Part shown: piece by piece, positions 43,322 through 52,730 of the stretch | Numbering within the stretch: position 1 is the stretch's first letter | Layout of the letters: each line of letters opens with the position of its first letter | From: Desulfotignum sp032250905 | GTDB taxonomy: Bacteria; Desulfobacterota; Desulfobacteria; Desulfobacterales; Desulfobacteraceae | Assembly (NCBI GenBank): GCA_032250905.1 | Contig: JAVVEQ010000005.1 | Coordinates: 65,951-129,950 of the forward strand | Reading direction: 5' to 3' | Length of the DNA stretch: 64,000 bases | Made by a program: the position numbers and the translations under genes | The notes under the pieces: generated by a model | The model's database searches: none | Told to the model about the DNA's origin: nothing | The model's input: the letters and a program-made list of their open reading frames with translations, nothing else

Positions 43322-44455
43322 TCAGGTTTTGATTTTAATGATCTCCCGGTCCGGCTGGTGGGGAAATTCTTTAAGGGAGGCCCATCGTTTCGGGTCCTGT
43401 TTGAAGGTGGGGTCGCTCTGGATATATTCGACCATCAGGCGGGCCGTGGCAGTGAGAGCGGACAGATGGGTCCGTTCATACCCGTGGGACGCGTCCACGC
43501 CGAATCCCACCAGGGCGGTCCGGACATCATGGCCCGCTTCGATGGCGGATGCCGCATCACTGCGGTAGTAACGGAACACATCTTTTTGGAAATCAATGTT
43601 GCAGCATTGGCACAGTTTCACCAGTTTTTGTGACAGATGGTAATCAAACGGGCCGGTCTGGTCTTTCATGGCAATAGTGACGGCATATTCAGAAGCGTTC
43701 TGGTGCGGTGCCACCGGGGCCAGGTCCACCACCACCATCTCGGAGACATCGGCATACACATCGGCGGATGCTCCGAACCCGATTTCCTCGAAAATGGTGA
43801 AAATCAGGTGGCAGTCCACGGGCAGTGCCGCACCGGATTCGGCCAGGGCTTTGGCCGCACTGAGCACAATGGCGGCCCCGGCTTTGTCATCCAGGTGCCG
43901 GGCGTTGATGAAGCCGTTTTCCGTGATTTCCTGCAGCGCATCAAAGGCAATGGTATCGCCGACGTCGAATCCGTTTGCCGCCAGGTCCTGCGGGTTGCGG
44001 CAGATTTCATCCACCCGCAGTTCCACATGGTCCCAGCTCACCGGCATCGTATCCACTGCATCGCCCCAGGCATGGCCCGAGGCTTTCAGTGGCAGGACCG
44101 TACCCCGTCTGGGACCGGACCGGGTGAAGATAGTTACCCTTCCCCCTTCTGCAAACCGGCTGGACCAGCTTCCGATGGGGGTGACGGCCAGTTTGCCGTT
44201 TTCCTTCAGTCGGCTGACCATGGCCCCCAGCGTGTCCAGGTGCACGGTGACGGCCCGGTCCAGAGTATTCTGTCTGCCGGGCAGGGTCGCCCGGATCGAG
44301 CCCCTTCGCGTGATTTCGAATTCAATGCCGAGTGCTTCCAGCTGGCTGCCCACATAATGGACCACCTGGTCGGAGTATCCGGAAGGCGATGGAATGCTCA
44401 GTAATTGTTTGAGCTGCTGGATCAGATAGGATTCATCAATGCAGACAGAAGACAT
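43322..44455 (-). CDS. M42-family metallopeptidase of the NAGGN osmolyte system
   Basis: 377 residues from the ATG at 44455; the ORF upstream of it is out-of-frame shadow of the ATP-grasp gene. AAGGGA overlaps the stop of that gene, so translation is coupled. M42 features include TVHLDTLGAMV (metal His/Asp), HLDDKAGAAIVLSAAKAL, EEIGFGAS and the C-terminal GVDASHGYERTH. Together with the next two genes it forms the conserved trio that makes N-acetylglutaminylglutamine amide. The peptidase probably trims or recycles this dipeptide. Confidence 0.88.
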   Translation of the reverse strand: MSSVCIDESYLIQQLKQLLSIPSPSGYSDQVVHYVGSQLEALGIEFEITRRGSIRATLPGRQNTLDRAVTVHLDTLGAMVSRLKENGKLAVTPIGSWSSRFAEGGRVTIFTRSGPRRGTVLPLKASGHAWGDAVDTMPVSWDHVELRVDEICRNPQDLAANGFDVGDTIAFDALQEITENGFINARHLDDKAGAAIVLSAAKALAESGAALPVDCHLIFTIFEEIGFGASADVYADVSEMVVVDLAPVAPHQNASEYAVTIAMKDQTGPFDYHLSQKLVKLCQCCNIDFQKDVFRYYRSDAASAIEAGHDVRTALVGFGVDASHGYERTHLSALTATARLMVEYIQSDPTFKQDPKRWASLKEFPHQPDREIIKIKT

Positions 44456-44459
44456 GGGC

Positions 44460-46199
44460 TTATCCCTTGTGTTTGACAGCGGTTTCCGGGAACAGCAGAT
44501 CGATGAAGCGCTGGGCCGTCGGTTGGGGTTCATGGTTGGCCAGGCCGGGACGTTCGTTGGCCTCGATGATGACATAATCCGGTCCCTGTACATCCGGTAC
44601 GATGAAATCCAGGCCCGTAACCGGGATTTCCAGGCATCGGGCCGCGGCAACGGCCGCTGCCGCCAGATCCGGATGCAGCTGGTCTGTGACATCGTGAATG
44701 GTCCCCCCGGTATGCAGGTTGGCAGTTTTACGCACCACCACCTCTTTGTCTTTGGGCAGGACCGAATCATCATTTAGTCCCTGCGCGGCCAGACACCGGC
44801 GGGTTTCTTCATCATCGGGAATCCGGCTTTCCCCGCCGGTGGCGGCCATGCGCCGGCGGTTGTATTTTTCCATAAGCGCTTTGATGGTGTGGGTGCCGGT
44901 TCCCCGGATCACAGGGGGCCTTCGGACCGCGGCCGCCACCACTTCATAGTTGATGACGATGATACGCAGATCCTGACCCGGGGCCATCTCTTCCAGGATC
45001 ACATCCTGGCAGGTATTCCGGGCTTTTTGTATGGCGGTATCCAGATCATTTGTGTCGGTGATCCCCACACTGATTCCTTCGCCCTGTTCACCCCGGGCCG
45101 GTTTTACTACCACGGCTTTGTTTTTTTTCATGAACTGAACGGCCGCCTCCGGATCCGTATACATGACCTGTTCCGGCACCTCAATGTTGTGTTTTGCCAG
45201 CAGTTTCCGGGTCAGGCGCTTGTCATCACATTTGGTCATGGCAACGGCCGTGGTGAGGTCTGACAGCGATTCCCTGCAGGATATGGTCTTGCTGCCCAGG
45301 GTCAAAGTGAACAGACCAAACGCCTCGTCCAAAATATCGATGCGGATGCCCCGTTTACGGGCCTCATCCACGATGAGCCGGGCGTAAGGGTTCAGATCGG
45401 TATATTTCTGGGAAGCGGTGTACAGATCCTGGTTAATGGGATTTTTCCGTTTGATACAGAAGACCGGAATCCGTTGACATCCAAGTTTTTCATACAGGGC
45501 GATCGCTTTTTTATTGTCGTGCATGACACTGATGTCCACAAAGGCCCGGCCCCGTGTGAAATAATGTTCACACAGGTGCCGTACCAGGCTGCTGCCCACC
45601 CCGGGAAAATCCACCTGGGGGTCCACGGCCAGAGACCAGAGGCTGGACCCTTTTTCAGGATCGTTGAATGCCGCCACATGGTCCACACCCGTGACCGTTC
45701 CGAGGACCCGGTCATGGGTCAGGTCTTTGGCGATCATATAGGTGCGCAGTTTGTTGGCCCGTTTGTCCAGAATAAAGTCCGGTTCCGCCCCTTTCATGTG
45801 GCAGACCCCGTAAATCCGGTTGATCTCCCGGGCTTCCCTCCGGGTGGAAACCCGCTGGATGACAAACGGGTTGCGTGTCCGGGAGTCCATGGTGTAATCA
45901 TGGGACCAGAGCCGGAAGGTGTGGGAGGGATCCAGAAACAGTTTGTCCGGCGCCAGAGACACCACCACATGGGGATCGATAATATACATGGCAATATCCC
46001 GGCGGTCATATCCATACTGGGTCATGGTTTCCACAATGCGTTCATTGTCTTCAAAGGTATGGCCGAATACCAGCCGGCCCCATCCCATTTCCACATATGC
46101 ATCGGAAATCATGCCTTGTGTGGCCGGGCCTTTGAGTTTTTCCCAGTTTCTCAAAGACTGGCCGAATCCCCGTTCCAGTCGGTGATTTGATTTACCCAT
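44460..46199 (-). CDS. ngg: N-acetylglutaminylglutamine synthetase (GNAT + ATP-grasp)
   Basis: 579 residues from the ATG at 46199 with GAGGAG upstream; the longer start is rejected. An N-terminal GNAT domain (LAVDPQVDFPGVGSSLVRHLCEHYFTRG) acetylates glutamine. The C-terminal ATP-grasp domain (VVVKPARGEQGEGISVG, then GLDFIVPDVQGPDYVIIEANERPG) joins it to a second glutamine. It is the central enzyme for the compatible solute NAGGN. It lies 19 bases after the amidotransferase gene. Confidence 0.9.
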   Translation of the reverse strand: MGKSNHRLERGFGQSLRNWEKLKGPATQGMISDAYVEMGWGRLVFGHTFEDNERIVETMTQYGYDRRDIAMYIIDPHVVVSLAPDKLFLDPSHTFRLWSHDYTMDSRTRNPFVIQRVSTRREAREINRIYGVCHMKGAEPDFILDKRANKLRTYMIAKDLTHDRVLGTVTGVDHVAAFNDPEKGSSLWSLAVDPQVDFPGVGSSLVRHLCEHYFTRGRAFVDISVMHDNKKAIALYEKLGCQRIPVFCIKRKNPINQDLYTASQKYTDLNPYARLIVDEARKRGIRIDILDEAFGLFTLTLGSKTISCRESLSDLTTAVAMTKCDDKRLTRKLLAKHNIEVPEQVMYTDPEAAVQFMKKNKAVVVKPARGEQGEGISVGITDTNDLDTAIQKARNTCQDVILEEMAPGQDLRIIVINYEVVAAAVRRPPVIRGTGTHTIKALMEKYNRRRMAATGGESRIPDDEETRRCLAAQGLNDDSVLPKDKEVVVRKTANLHTGGTIHDVTDQLHPDLAAAAVAAARCLEIPVTGLDFIVPDVQGPDYVIIEANERPGLANHEPQPTAQRFIDLLFPETAVKHKG

Positions 46200-46218
46200 G
46201 GTGTTGCTCCTCAAAAAT

Positions 46219-47991
46219 TCAGATATCGTGCTGCTGGCACCAGTATTCCAGCAGGGCCGCCTGCCAGAGCTTGGAGCCCTTGAGCGGGGTGATATGGGAG
46301 TCCGGGTCCGCCAGCAGCCGGTCGATATAGTCCCGGTTGAACAGGTTCCGGTCCCTGGCCGCGTCGGTATTCAGAATGCCGGTGACAAAATCCAGGTATT
46401 CTCCCTGCAGGTATTTGAGAGCCGGCACCGGAAAATAGCCTTTGGGACGGTCAATGACCTCGTTGGGAATTATTGCCCTGGCGGCTTCCTTGAGAATATG
46501 TTTGCCGCCGTGCCCCACTTTGTGTTCCGCCGGGATTTTTGCCACCAGTTCGACCAGCGTATGGTCCAGGAAGGGAACCCGGGCTTCCAGGCTGGCTGCC
46601 ATGGTCATGTTGTCCACCCGTTTCACCGGGTCTTCGGTGAGCATCACCAGGGTGTCCAGGCGAAGTGTCTTATCAATGGGCGTGTCTGCACCGGGCATGT
46701 CAAAATGCTGCTGAATGAACTGCGTGCTGTAATCCGGGCCATGAAACGCGCGGGTGACCATTTCCAGGTATTCTTCATGGGACCGGTCCCCGAACACTGA
46801 CCGGTAATCCATCACCGGGTCGGCGCTTTCCATCATGGGCGGATACCAGTGGTAGCCGCCAAAGAGTTCATCCGCGCCCTGGCCGCTCTGCACCACCTTG
46901 ACATGTTCAGCCACTTTCCGGCTCAACAGATAGAACCCGATGCAGTCATGGGAGACCATGGGCTCACTCATGGCCTTGACGCAGTCAGGCATGGACGGCA
47001 GCACCTGGTTTCCGTCCACCTGGATCTTGTGGTGGTCGGTGGCAAAATGCCGGGCAATGATGTCGGAATACAGAAATTCATCCCCTTTTTCGTCGCCCAC
47101 GCTGTCGAACCCGATGGAAAAGGTTTTCAGATCCTTTTGTCCGGCCTCGGCCAGCAGCCCTACCACCAGGCTGGAATCCAGTCCCCCTGACAGGAGCACA
47201 CCCACCGGCACATCTGCTGTCAGACGGCGTTTCACAGATGCCATCAGCGTCTGGCTCACCTGGAGCTTCCAGTCTTCAAAAGCATACGTGTCTTCTTCCT
47301 TGTCCCGCTGGCAGGTTGGCTGCCAATAGGTTTGTCGCGTCATGGTGCCGTCCTGTGAAATCACAGCCCAGGTGGCGGACGGCAGTTTTTCAATGCCGGA
47401 AATCAACGTGTGGGGGGCGGGCACCACGGAGTGAAAGGTCAGATAATAGTGCAGGGCTTCCACAGAGAGGTGCGGTTTGATTTTTCCGGTGGCCATCAGG
47501 GCGGGCAGGGAAGAAGCGAACAACAGGCTGCTGTCGGTCTTGTGAAAATAGAGAGGCTTGATGCCCAGGCGGTCTCTGGCAAGAAACACTTTGTCTTCAG
47601 TCTGGTTGTAGATCGCAAAGGCGAACATTCCGTTGAAATGCTGTACACAGTTTTCACCCCATGCGTCATAGGCTTTGAGGATCACTTCCGTGTCCCCGCC
47701 GGTATGAAAAGTGTATCCTTTTTCGACAAGTTCATCTCTCAGGGTTTTGTAGTTATATATTGCCCCGTTGTAGACGATAATCAGTCCGAGTTTGGGGTCA
47801 ATCATGGGCTGGTTGGAATCATCGCTCAAATCGATGATCTTGAGGCGGCGATGGCCCATCAGGGTCCAGATGCCATGATAGATGTCTTCATTGTCAGGAC
47901 CCCGGATGGTCATGGCTTGATTCATCCGGATGACGGAATCTTCGTAAATGGGTTGTCGGTTGAAAAATATTTCCCCGCATATGCCACACAT
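46219..47991 (-). CDS. asnO: N-acetylglutaminylglutamine amidotransferase (asparagine-synthase-like)
   Basis: 590 residues. Cys2 in MCGICGEIFF is the glutaminase nucleophile, and the synthetase domain has the PP-loop LLSGGLDSSLVVGLLAEAG. It resembles AsnB but is clustered with ngg and the M42 peptidase, which marks it as the enzyme that amidates the dipeptide carboxyl group. GGAGAA lies before the start. It is the first gene of the NAGGN operon, behind a strong promoter. Osmotic induction is expected from the known system. Confidence 0.9.
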   Translation of the reverse strand: MCGICGEIFFNRQPIYEDSVIRMNQAMTIRGPDNEDIYHGIWTLMGHRRLKIIDLSDDSNQPMIDPKLGLIIVYNGAIYNYKTLRDELVEKGYTFHTGGDTEVILKAYDAWGENCVQHFNGMFAFAIYNQTEDKVFLARDRLGIKPLYFHKTDSSLLFASSLPALMATGKIKPHLSVEALHYYLTFHSVVPAPHTLISGIEKLPSATWAVISQDGTMTRQTYWQPTCQRDKEEDTYAFEDWKLQVSQTLMASVKRRLTADVPVGVLLSGGLDSSLVVGLLAEAGQKDLKTFSIGFDSVGDEKGDEFLYSDIIARHFATDHHKIQVDGNQVLPSMPDCVKAMSEPMVSHDCIGFYLLSRKVAEHVKVVQSGQGADELFGGYHWYPPMMESADPVMDYRSVFGDRSHEEYLEMVTRAFHGPDYSTQFIQQHFDMPGADTPIDKTLRLDTLVMLTEDPVKRVDNMTMAASLEARVPFLDHTLVELVAKIPAEHKVGHGGKHILKEAARAIIPNEVIDRPKGYFPVPALKYLQGEYLDFVTGILNTDAARDRNLFNRDYIDRLLADPDSHITPLKGSKLWQAALLEYWCQQHDI

Positions 47992-48121
47992 AAATTCTCC
48001 TGTTGGAAGGTAAAATGGGTTAAGTAAAAAATTTTTTAAGGGAGCTGAAAAGTCCCTGGAAGTTCAGAATCGCAGGCTGAACAGGAACAAAACACATGTC
48101 GATGGTGATTTCATGACAAAC

Positions 48122-48150
48122 AATATATAAAATCCGGGCCGTCTTGTCAA
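48122..48150 (-). promoter_or_regulatory. Near-consensus promoter of the NAGGN operon
   Basis: On the minus strand a perfect TTGACA (48145-48150), 17-base spacer and TATATT (48122-48127, 5 of 6). The leader is about 120 bases and contains a small GTTCAG/CTGAAC stem-loop. This is the strongest sigma-70-type site seen in the window. The gap between asnO and the Nudix gene (47992-48290) otherwise holds nothing recognisable. Confidence 0.75.
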
Positions 48151-48290
48151 ATTTGCCGGATAACAGGTATGGGTCAGGGTTGTATGAAAGGGTATTTTCA
48201 TGTAAGTGTAAAAAAGGCTGATGACGGATCAGGGTGGAAAATCGGATAAAGACAATGACAGCGAACCGGGAGATTGAGAGGGAACAGCCA

Positions 48291-48851
48291 ATGGGGGTGA
48301 AATACTGCAGTGTCTGCGGGGCGAAAATGACAACCCGGATACCGGAGGATGACGACCATGCCCGGCCGGTATGCGATAGATGCGGGCATGTTCATTATGA
48401 AAATCCTAAACTGGTGGTGGGCTGCATTCCGGTGCAGGGGGATCAGGTACTGTTGTGCAAAAGAAATATCGAGCCCCAAAAGGGGATGTGGACCCTGCCG
48501 GCCGGTTACCTGGAGAACGGGGAAACCGTCCAGCAAGGGGCGGTGCGGGAAACCCTTGAAGAAACCCGTTCCCGTGTCGCCATCATTGCCCCTTACCGCA
48601 TGTTCAACCTGGTGTTCGTCCAGCAGATTTATCTGATGTTCCGGGCCCGCCTGCTGGACGATCATTTCGGCCCCACCAAGGAAAGTACCCAGGTGAGGTT
48701 GTTTTCCGAATCAGAAATTCCCTGGGAAAAGATCGCGTTTGAGTCGATCCGCCAGACCCTGGCTGACTATTTTTCGGACAGGCCCGGTCAGGAATATCCT
48801 TTCGAGATAAAGCAGATTTTGCCCTCAAAAAAACACGCCGATCCGGCCTGA
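48291..48851 (+). CDS. Nudix hydrolase with N-terminal zinc ribbon
   Basis: 186 residues from ATG 48291, which has GAGAGGGA eight bases upstream; an earlier GTG start is rejected. A zinc ribbon (CSVCGAK...CDRCGHVHYENP) precedes the Nudix box GYLENGETVQQGAVRETLEE, which has the essential Gly, Glu and REXXEE residues. It probably hydrolyses a nucleotide diphosphate derivative such as NADH or ADP-ribose. It is convergent with the MTHFR-like gene. Confidence 0.87.
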   Translation: MGVKYCSVCGAKMTTRIPEDDDHARPVCDRCGHVHYENPKLVVGCIPVQGDQVLLCKRNIEPQKGMWTLPAGYLENGETVQQGAVRETLEETRSRVAIIAPYRMFNLVFVQQIYLMFRARLLDDHFGPTKESTQVRLFSESEIPWEKIAFESIRQTLADYFSDRPGQEYPFEIKQILPSKKHADPA

Positions 48852-48857
48852 TCGGTA

Positions 48858-49676
48858 TTACAGGATATCTTTCAGGATCTCGAACCGCTCAAATGGGGGC
48901 ATGACGCAGGCGCCGGAAAAATATTTTCTGGCGATTTCCAGCATGTGCTTTGCCTGGAGCGTGCCGGTTTTGATCGGATTATCCGATGTTTCCATCTCCC
49001 GGCAAAGGACGTCCGGCACGGCAATGCCGTCCACCTTGTCATGGAGAAAACAGGCATGTTTAAAGGACAGCAGCGGCAGAATCCCCATGATTTTTGGAAC
49101 CTTGAGATGTTCGCAGGCATTGGCCAGGGTTTGCGCCGTGGGTTCGTCATAAACAGGCTGGGTGACGATGAACCGGCATCCGGCAGCCACCTTTTTTTCC
49201 AGCCGCCGGACCTCATTTTTCAGGCCGTTGCGTTCCGGCCGGAAATCCAGGACAGCGCCGGCGGTCAGGCCGGATTCCCCGGCCATGGTGATCAGCTGAT
49301 ACACGTTCATATCGTTCACTGCTGTGGCGCCTTCTTTTTGACGACCGGCGGATGGATCTCCGGTAATGGCGATCAGGGTGTCTACGCCTAACGCTTTCGC
49401 TCCCCACAGTTCGGCCTGAAGTCCCAGAAGATTGTGATCCCGGACCGTCAAGTGCAGAATAGCCGGCTTGCCGGTTTTCAGGCGCAACAGATGGCAGAAC
49501 ACCGTGGCGGACATCCGGGGTTTGGCAACCGGGTTGGTGGCCACGCTGAATCCGTCAAAATCAAGATGGGCGATACCGGCCAGTTTGTCCAGCAGAACGG
49601 CAGGATCATTGCCGGCCGGGGGTACCACCTCAATGGTGGTGACAAACGGTCTGCTGTCTGAAATCACAAAGGACAT
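48858..49676 (-). CDS. Methylenetetrahydrofolate reductase family protein (MetF-like)
   Basis: 272 residues of the FAD-containing MTHFR TIM barrel: VTTIEVVPPAGND with the catalytic-type Glu, LHLTVRDHN, LIAITGDPSAG, and FIVTQPVYDEP. GGAGGAGA precedes the start. In acetyl-CoA-pathway anaerobes such proteins serve methyl-group interconversion in the Wood-Ljungdahl branch; a biosynthetic methionine role is equally possible. No metV or corrinoid partner gene is adjacent. Confidence 0.82.
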   Translation of the reverse strand: MSFVISDSRPFVTTIEVVPPAGNDPAVLLDKLAGIAHLDFDGFSVATNPVAKPRMSATVFCHLLRLKTGKPAILHLTVRDHNLLGLQAELWGAKALGVDTLIAITGDPSAGRQKEGATAVNDMNVYQLITMAGESGLTAGAVLDFRPERNGLKNEVRRLEKKVAAGCRFIVTQPVYDEPTAQTLANACEHLKVPKIMGILPLLSFKHACFLHDKVDGIAVPDVLCREMETSDNPIKTGTLQAKHMLEIARKYFSGACVMPPFERFEILKDIL

Positions 49677-49767
49677 GGCGGGATTCTCCTCCTGTCAAAT
49701 GTTAGCGGGTCTTGACAGTATGCCTTGAATCCGTGCCCGGGTCAAATTAAAGGTTGAAAGGGATCTC

Positions 49768-50526
49768 TCAAATGAAATCAGCGGCCACGGGAAAATGGTC
49801 CGAGGGATACCGGGCGCCTTTGTGAAAGGTCAGGACCCGGGGGGTGAGCGGCCGGATATTTCCTCTGTAAAGGATCCAGTCGATGTGCCGGCCGTCGGTC
49901 TTGCCGGTGAATCCGTGAAAGGTGCCGGGGGGATCTGCTTCAAACACCTCCTGGAACCCGTGGGCCTGAAAGGTTTTGAAAGCGGATGAGTCATGACCGG
50001 CGTTGAAGTCACCGGTGATGACCACGGGCAGTCCCGGCGGGAACCGTTTCAGAAAAAAGGCCACTAATCCGGCACTCCGGGCCTGGATTGCCGGATTGAA
50101 ATCAAAATGGGTATTGGCCGCCAGCAGATGCCGGCCCTGTTTTTCAAACCATCCCACCACGCACTGCCTGGGCCACCGGGACCCGGCCATTTTGGACGGG
50201 ATATCTGGAAACCGGGAGATGAAATAGTGATGATGGCCCAGGCAGGTCCAGTCTCTGTGAAAATAGATCATATTGGACTGCCACCAGGGATGATTCCGGT
50301 TGTACCAGCCGATGTGTTTATATTCTTTCAGCGTTTTGTTCAGAAAATCCGCCTGGAAATGATTGACCTCCTGAAATCCGATAAAATCGATTTTCAGCTG
50401 TTTCAGAAATGATTTGACCACATCCCTGCGCCTCTCCCAGCGGTTCTTTTCATCTTTTGCCAGGCCGAACCGCAGGTTCATGGTCATCACGCTGAAGAAT
50501 GCAGGTTCTGTTTTCATTTTTGCCAT
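49768..50526 (-). CDS. Endonuclease/exonuclease/phosphatase family protein
   Basis: About 252 residues. The EEP metal-dependent core is visible: TMNLRFGLA, FIGFQEVNHFQADFL (catalytic Glu), VITGDFNAGHDSSAF, HIDWILYRG and the C-terminal SDHFPVAADF. It cleaves phosphodiesters; substrates in this fold range from nucleic acids to phospholipids. There is no signal peptide. A TTG at 50577 would lengthen it; ATG 50526 is preferred but its Shine-Dalgarno is poor. Confidence 0.8.
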   Translation of the reverse strand: MAKMKTEPAFFSVMTMNLRFGLAKDEKNRWERRRDVVKSFLKQLKIDFIGFQEVNHFQADFLNKTLKEYKHIGWYNRNHPWWQSNMIYFHRDWTCLGHHHYFISRFPDIPSKMAGSRWPRQCVVGWFEKQGRHLLAANTHFDFNPAIQARSAGLVAFFLKRFPPGLPVVITGDFNAGHDSSAFKTFQAHGFQEVFEADPPGTFHGFTGKTDGRHIDWILYRGNIRPLTPRVLTFHKGARYPSDHFPVAADFI

Positions 50527-50685
50527 CTCTGTTGTTACCGTTCTTTTCAGGATGCGATATTCTCTGTTCCCTGTCAACTTTTACAGGCACTTATCGGGGC
50601 ACAGGATTTTATCTGACAGGATTGACATATATCAAGGAAATGGTCATGGTCAGTGTCATATAATTCCGGCAAGTTGACAAAAAAG

Positions 50686-51276
50686 ATGGATAATCAGAAA
50701 ATTCAAAAGGCCATGATGATGGATGCAATAATACTGACCCCGGATTCCGATGACAATTTCGCCGACATTGTTGAGGAAAAGAGCCGGTCAAACCTGAGCC
50801 GCTGCTGGCACTGCCTTTGCTGCAGCGGTGGCTGCCCGTTTGCACAGGATATGGACATCCTCCCCAACAAAGTCATCCGCATGGTTCAGCTTGGATTGAA
50901 ACACCAGGTATTGACCAGTTCCGCCATCTGGCTGTGTGTGGGCTGCAATACCTGTTCCATGGAATGTCCTAATGCCGTTGACATGGCCGCAGTGATGGAT
51001 ACGCTTCGCCGCATGGCTGTTCAGGAGAAGGTGACCATTGGGGAACCCGCTGTGCTGTCTTTTCATCAAAAAGTGGTCGATTCCATTTCCCGGTATGGCC
51101 GGACCCATAAACTGGAAATCATGATGCGGTATAAGCTGTCTGAAAAAGATTTTTTTTCGGACATGGATCTGGGCCTGAAAATGCTGTCCAAACGGAAACT
51201 GGATCTCATGCCGTCAAAAGTGAAAGACAGTAAACAGGTTCAGAATCTGTTCAAACTGGCGGAGGATTTGTCATGA
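50686..51276 (+). CDS. hdrC: HdrC-like iron-sulfur protein
   Basis: About 196 residues. Two four-cysteine motifs (CWHCLCCSGGCP and CVGCNTCSMECP) bind two [4Fe-4S] clusters, as in the C subunit of heterodisulfide reductase. It overlaps the next gene by four bases (ATGA), so the pair is coupled. Start choice between GTG 50653, ATG 50686 and the ATG cluster near 50713 is uncertain. It probably moves electrons between HdrB and an unidentified partner. Confidence 0.82.
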   Translation: MDNQKIQKAMMMDAIILTPDSDDNFADIVEEKSRSNLSRCWHCLCCSGGCPFAQDMDILPNKVIRMVQLGLKHQVLTSSAIWLCVGCNTCSMECPNAVDMAAVMDTLRRMAVQEKVTIGEPAVLSFHQKVVDSISRYGRTHKLEIMMRYKLSEKDFFSDMDLGLKMLSKRKLDLMPSKVKDSKQVQNLFKLAEDLS

Positions 51277-52124
51277 GCTTTTCTCACAGGGAATTAAACT
51301 ATTTCCCGGGCTGTTCCCTGGCCACCACCGCCAAAGAAAACAATGCGTCCTTGAAAAATTTTCTTGAACAGTTTGATATTGGATTGAATGAAATTCCGGA
51401 CTGGAACTGTTGCGGATCATCGTCAACCCACAGCATTGACGGCGGCCTGGCCCTTGCCCTGGCCTCCCGCAACCTGTTTCTGGCCCCGGATGACAAGCCG
51501 TTGCTCATCGCCTGCCCGGGATGCCATCTCCGGCTGAGTGAAGCCAGATTAACCCTGAGTACGAATGCCCGAAAAAGAAGCCGTGTGGAACAGCATTTTG
51601 GACAACCGTTTCATCCCAAACTTAAACTGCTGCATTTTTTTGAACTGCTGGCGGATATGAGCTGCGCCGGACTGTTCAAAGACCTGACCGGCCGGCTGAA
51701 AAATCTGAAAATCGCATCTTACTACGGATGTATGCTGGCAAGACCTCCCCGGATGAACAAACAGCCCAATCATTACGGGTTGATAGAAAAAACCATGACC
51801 GCTTTGGGCGGTGATCCGGTTCCATGGGGATTTTCAAACACCTGCTGCGGCACGTTTTTGTCCGTCAGCCGCCCAGCCATTTCATCAGGCCTGGTAAACC
51901 GTATCATGAAAGGTGCCATTCAATCCGGCGCAGAATGTATTGTCACGGCGTGTGCCATGTGTCATCTGAATCTGGAGATCCGGTGCGCTCCTGAAAACCG
52001 GATTCCGGTGTTTCATTTTTCCGAAATTCTGTCTCTGGCCCGTGATGGAAAAGCATCCAGAGAATGGCTGAACCGTCATTTGATCGATCCGTCCCCGGTA
52101 TTGAAAACCCGGTGGCAGGTGTGA
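51273..52124 (+). CDS. hdrB: HdrB-like protein with two CCG domains
   Basis: 283 residues. It starts LNYFPGCSL and has two CCG signatures: NCCGSSSTH...ACPGC and TCCGTFLS...ACAMC, the sites of the noncubane clusters in heterodisulfide reductase B. No HdrA, MvhD or membrane HdrE gene is in the window, so this is an HdrCB pair detached from the usual complex. It could act in thiol/disulfide electron transfer with a distant partner. Confidence 0.85.
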   Translation: MSFSHRELNYFPGCSLATTAKENNASLKNFLEQFDIGLNEIPDWNCCGSSSTHSIDGGLALALASRNLFLAPDDKPLLIACPGCHLRLSEARLTLSTNARKRSRVEQHFGQPFHPKLKLLHFFELLADMSCAGLFKDLTGRLKNLKIASYYGCMLARPPRMNKQPNHYGLIEKTMTALGGDPVPWGFSNTCCGTFLSVSRPAISSGLVNRIMKGAIQSGAECIVTACAMCHLNLEIRCAPENRIPVFHFSEILSLARDGKASREWLNRHLIDPSPVLKTRWQV

Positions 52125-52140
52125 ACCGCTAAAAATTTTG

Positions 52141-52167
52141 TGAACATTTTTCTTTTCCCGGTGTCTG
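52141..52167 (+). promoter_or_regulatory. Candidate ECF-sigma promoter
   Basis: TGAAC followed by T-rich DNA (52141-52145), 17 bases, then GTCTG (52163-52167). This fits the GAAC / GTC(T) pattern of many ECF sigma factors. It lies ahead of a secreted protein gene and the ECF sigma gene itself, which suggests autoregulation. Confidence 0.5.
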
Positions 52168-52244
52168 TCCTGGTAGAGAACGAAGCATTTTTGTCTTTAC
52201 AGGAATCAGGATTGACCCGTAACATGCAAACAGGAGAATGAAAA

Positions 52245-52658
52245 ATGAAAACATTGATTTCGATCACGACTGCAGTGGTGATGGTCGTCTGCCTGACCAC
52301 GGCACCGGCCCAGGCAGACCGGAAAACCAGGGAAGGATTTCTTCTGGGAATCGGGGCTGCAGTGCTGGGAACCGCCATTTATCAGAGCCTGGATCGGTCC
52401 CCCGGGTACAGGGAACCCCAGCGGTATCATGGGTCACCGGCCTTTGAACGGGGTCCTCAATGCCGGGATGACCGGTGGCATGACAAGCGGGCTGCCGGGC
52501 ACTGGAGAATCGAAAGGATCTGGGTGGGGCCGGTATATGATACCCGGTGGAACCCGGGCCATTACAACCGGAAAGGACATTGGGTCGGCGGCCGGTATGA
52601 AACATTCAAGGTGCGGGATGGATACTGGGAAGAACGGCGGGTGCGGGGCCGTTACTGA
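52245..52658 (+). CDS. Secreted Trp/Tyr/Arg-rich protein of the ECF locus
   Basis: 137 residues with a signal peptide (1-24, ending APAQAD). A short Gly/Ala hydrophobic stretch follows, then a basic, aromatic-rich tail with repeated W-x-x-G-H/Y units (GHWRIERIWVGP, WNPGHY, GHWVGG, GYWEERR). Similar small periplasmic envelope proteins are common ECF targets. AGGAG precedes the start. No enzymatic motif is seen. Confidence 0.65.
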   Translation: MKTLISITTAVVMVVCLTTAPAQADRKTREGFLLGIGAAVLGTAIYQSLDRSPGYREPQRYHGSPAFERGPQCRDDRWHDKRAAGHWRIERIWVGPVYDTRWNPGHYNRKGHWVGGRYETFKVRDGYWEERRVRGRY

Positions 52659-52730
52659 TCCGGACAAAACAGGAAATCAATTGCCAGCTAAAGGACGGCT
52701 GCAAACACAGATGCTGCTGAAGATGGGACT

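Noticed and set aside
43322..44773. Longer version of the M42 peptidase gene
   Set aside because: The upstream 106 codons are the out-of-frame shadow of the ATP-grasp gene. ATG 44455 has a good ribosome site and the correct family N-terminus.
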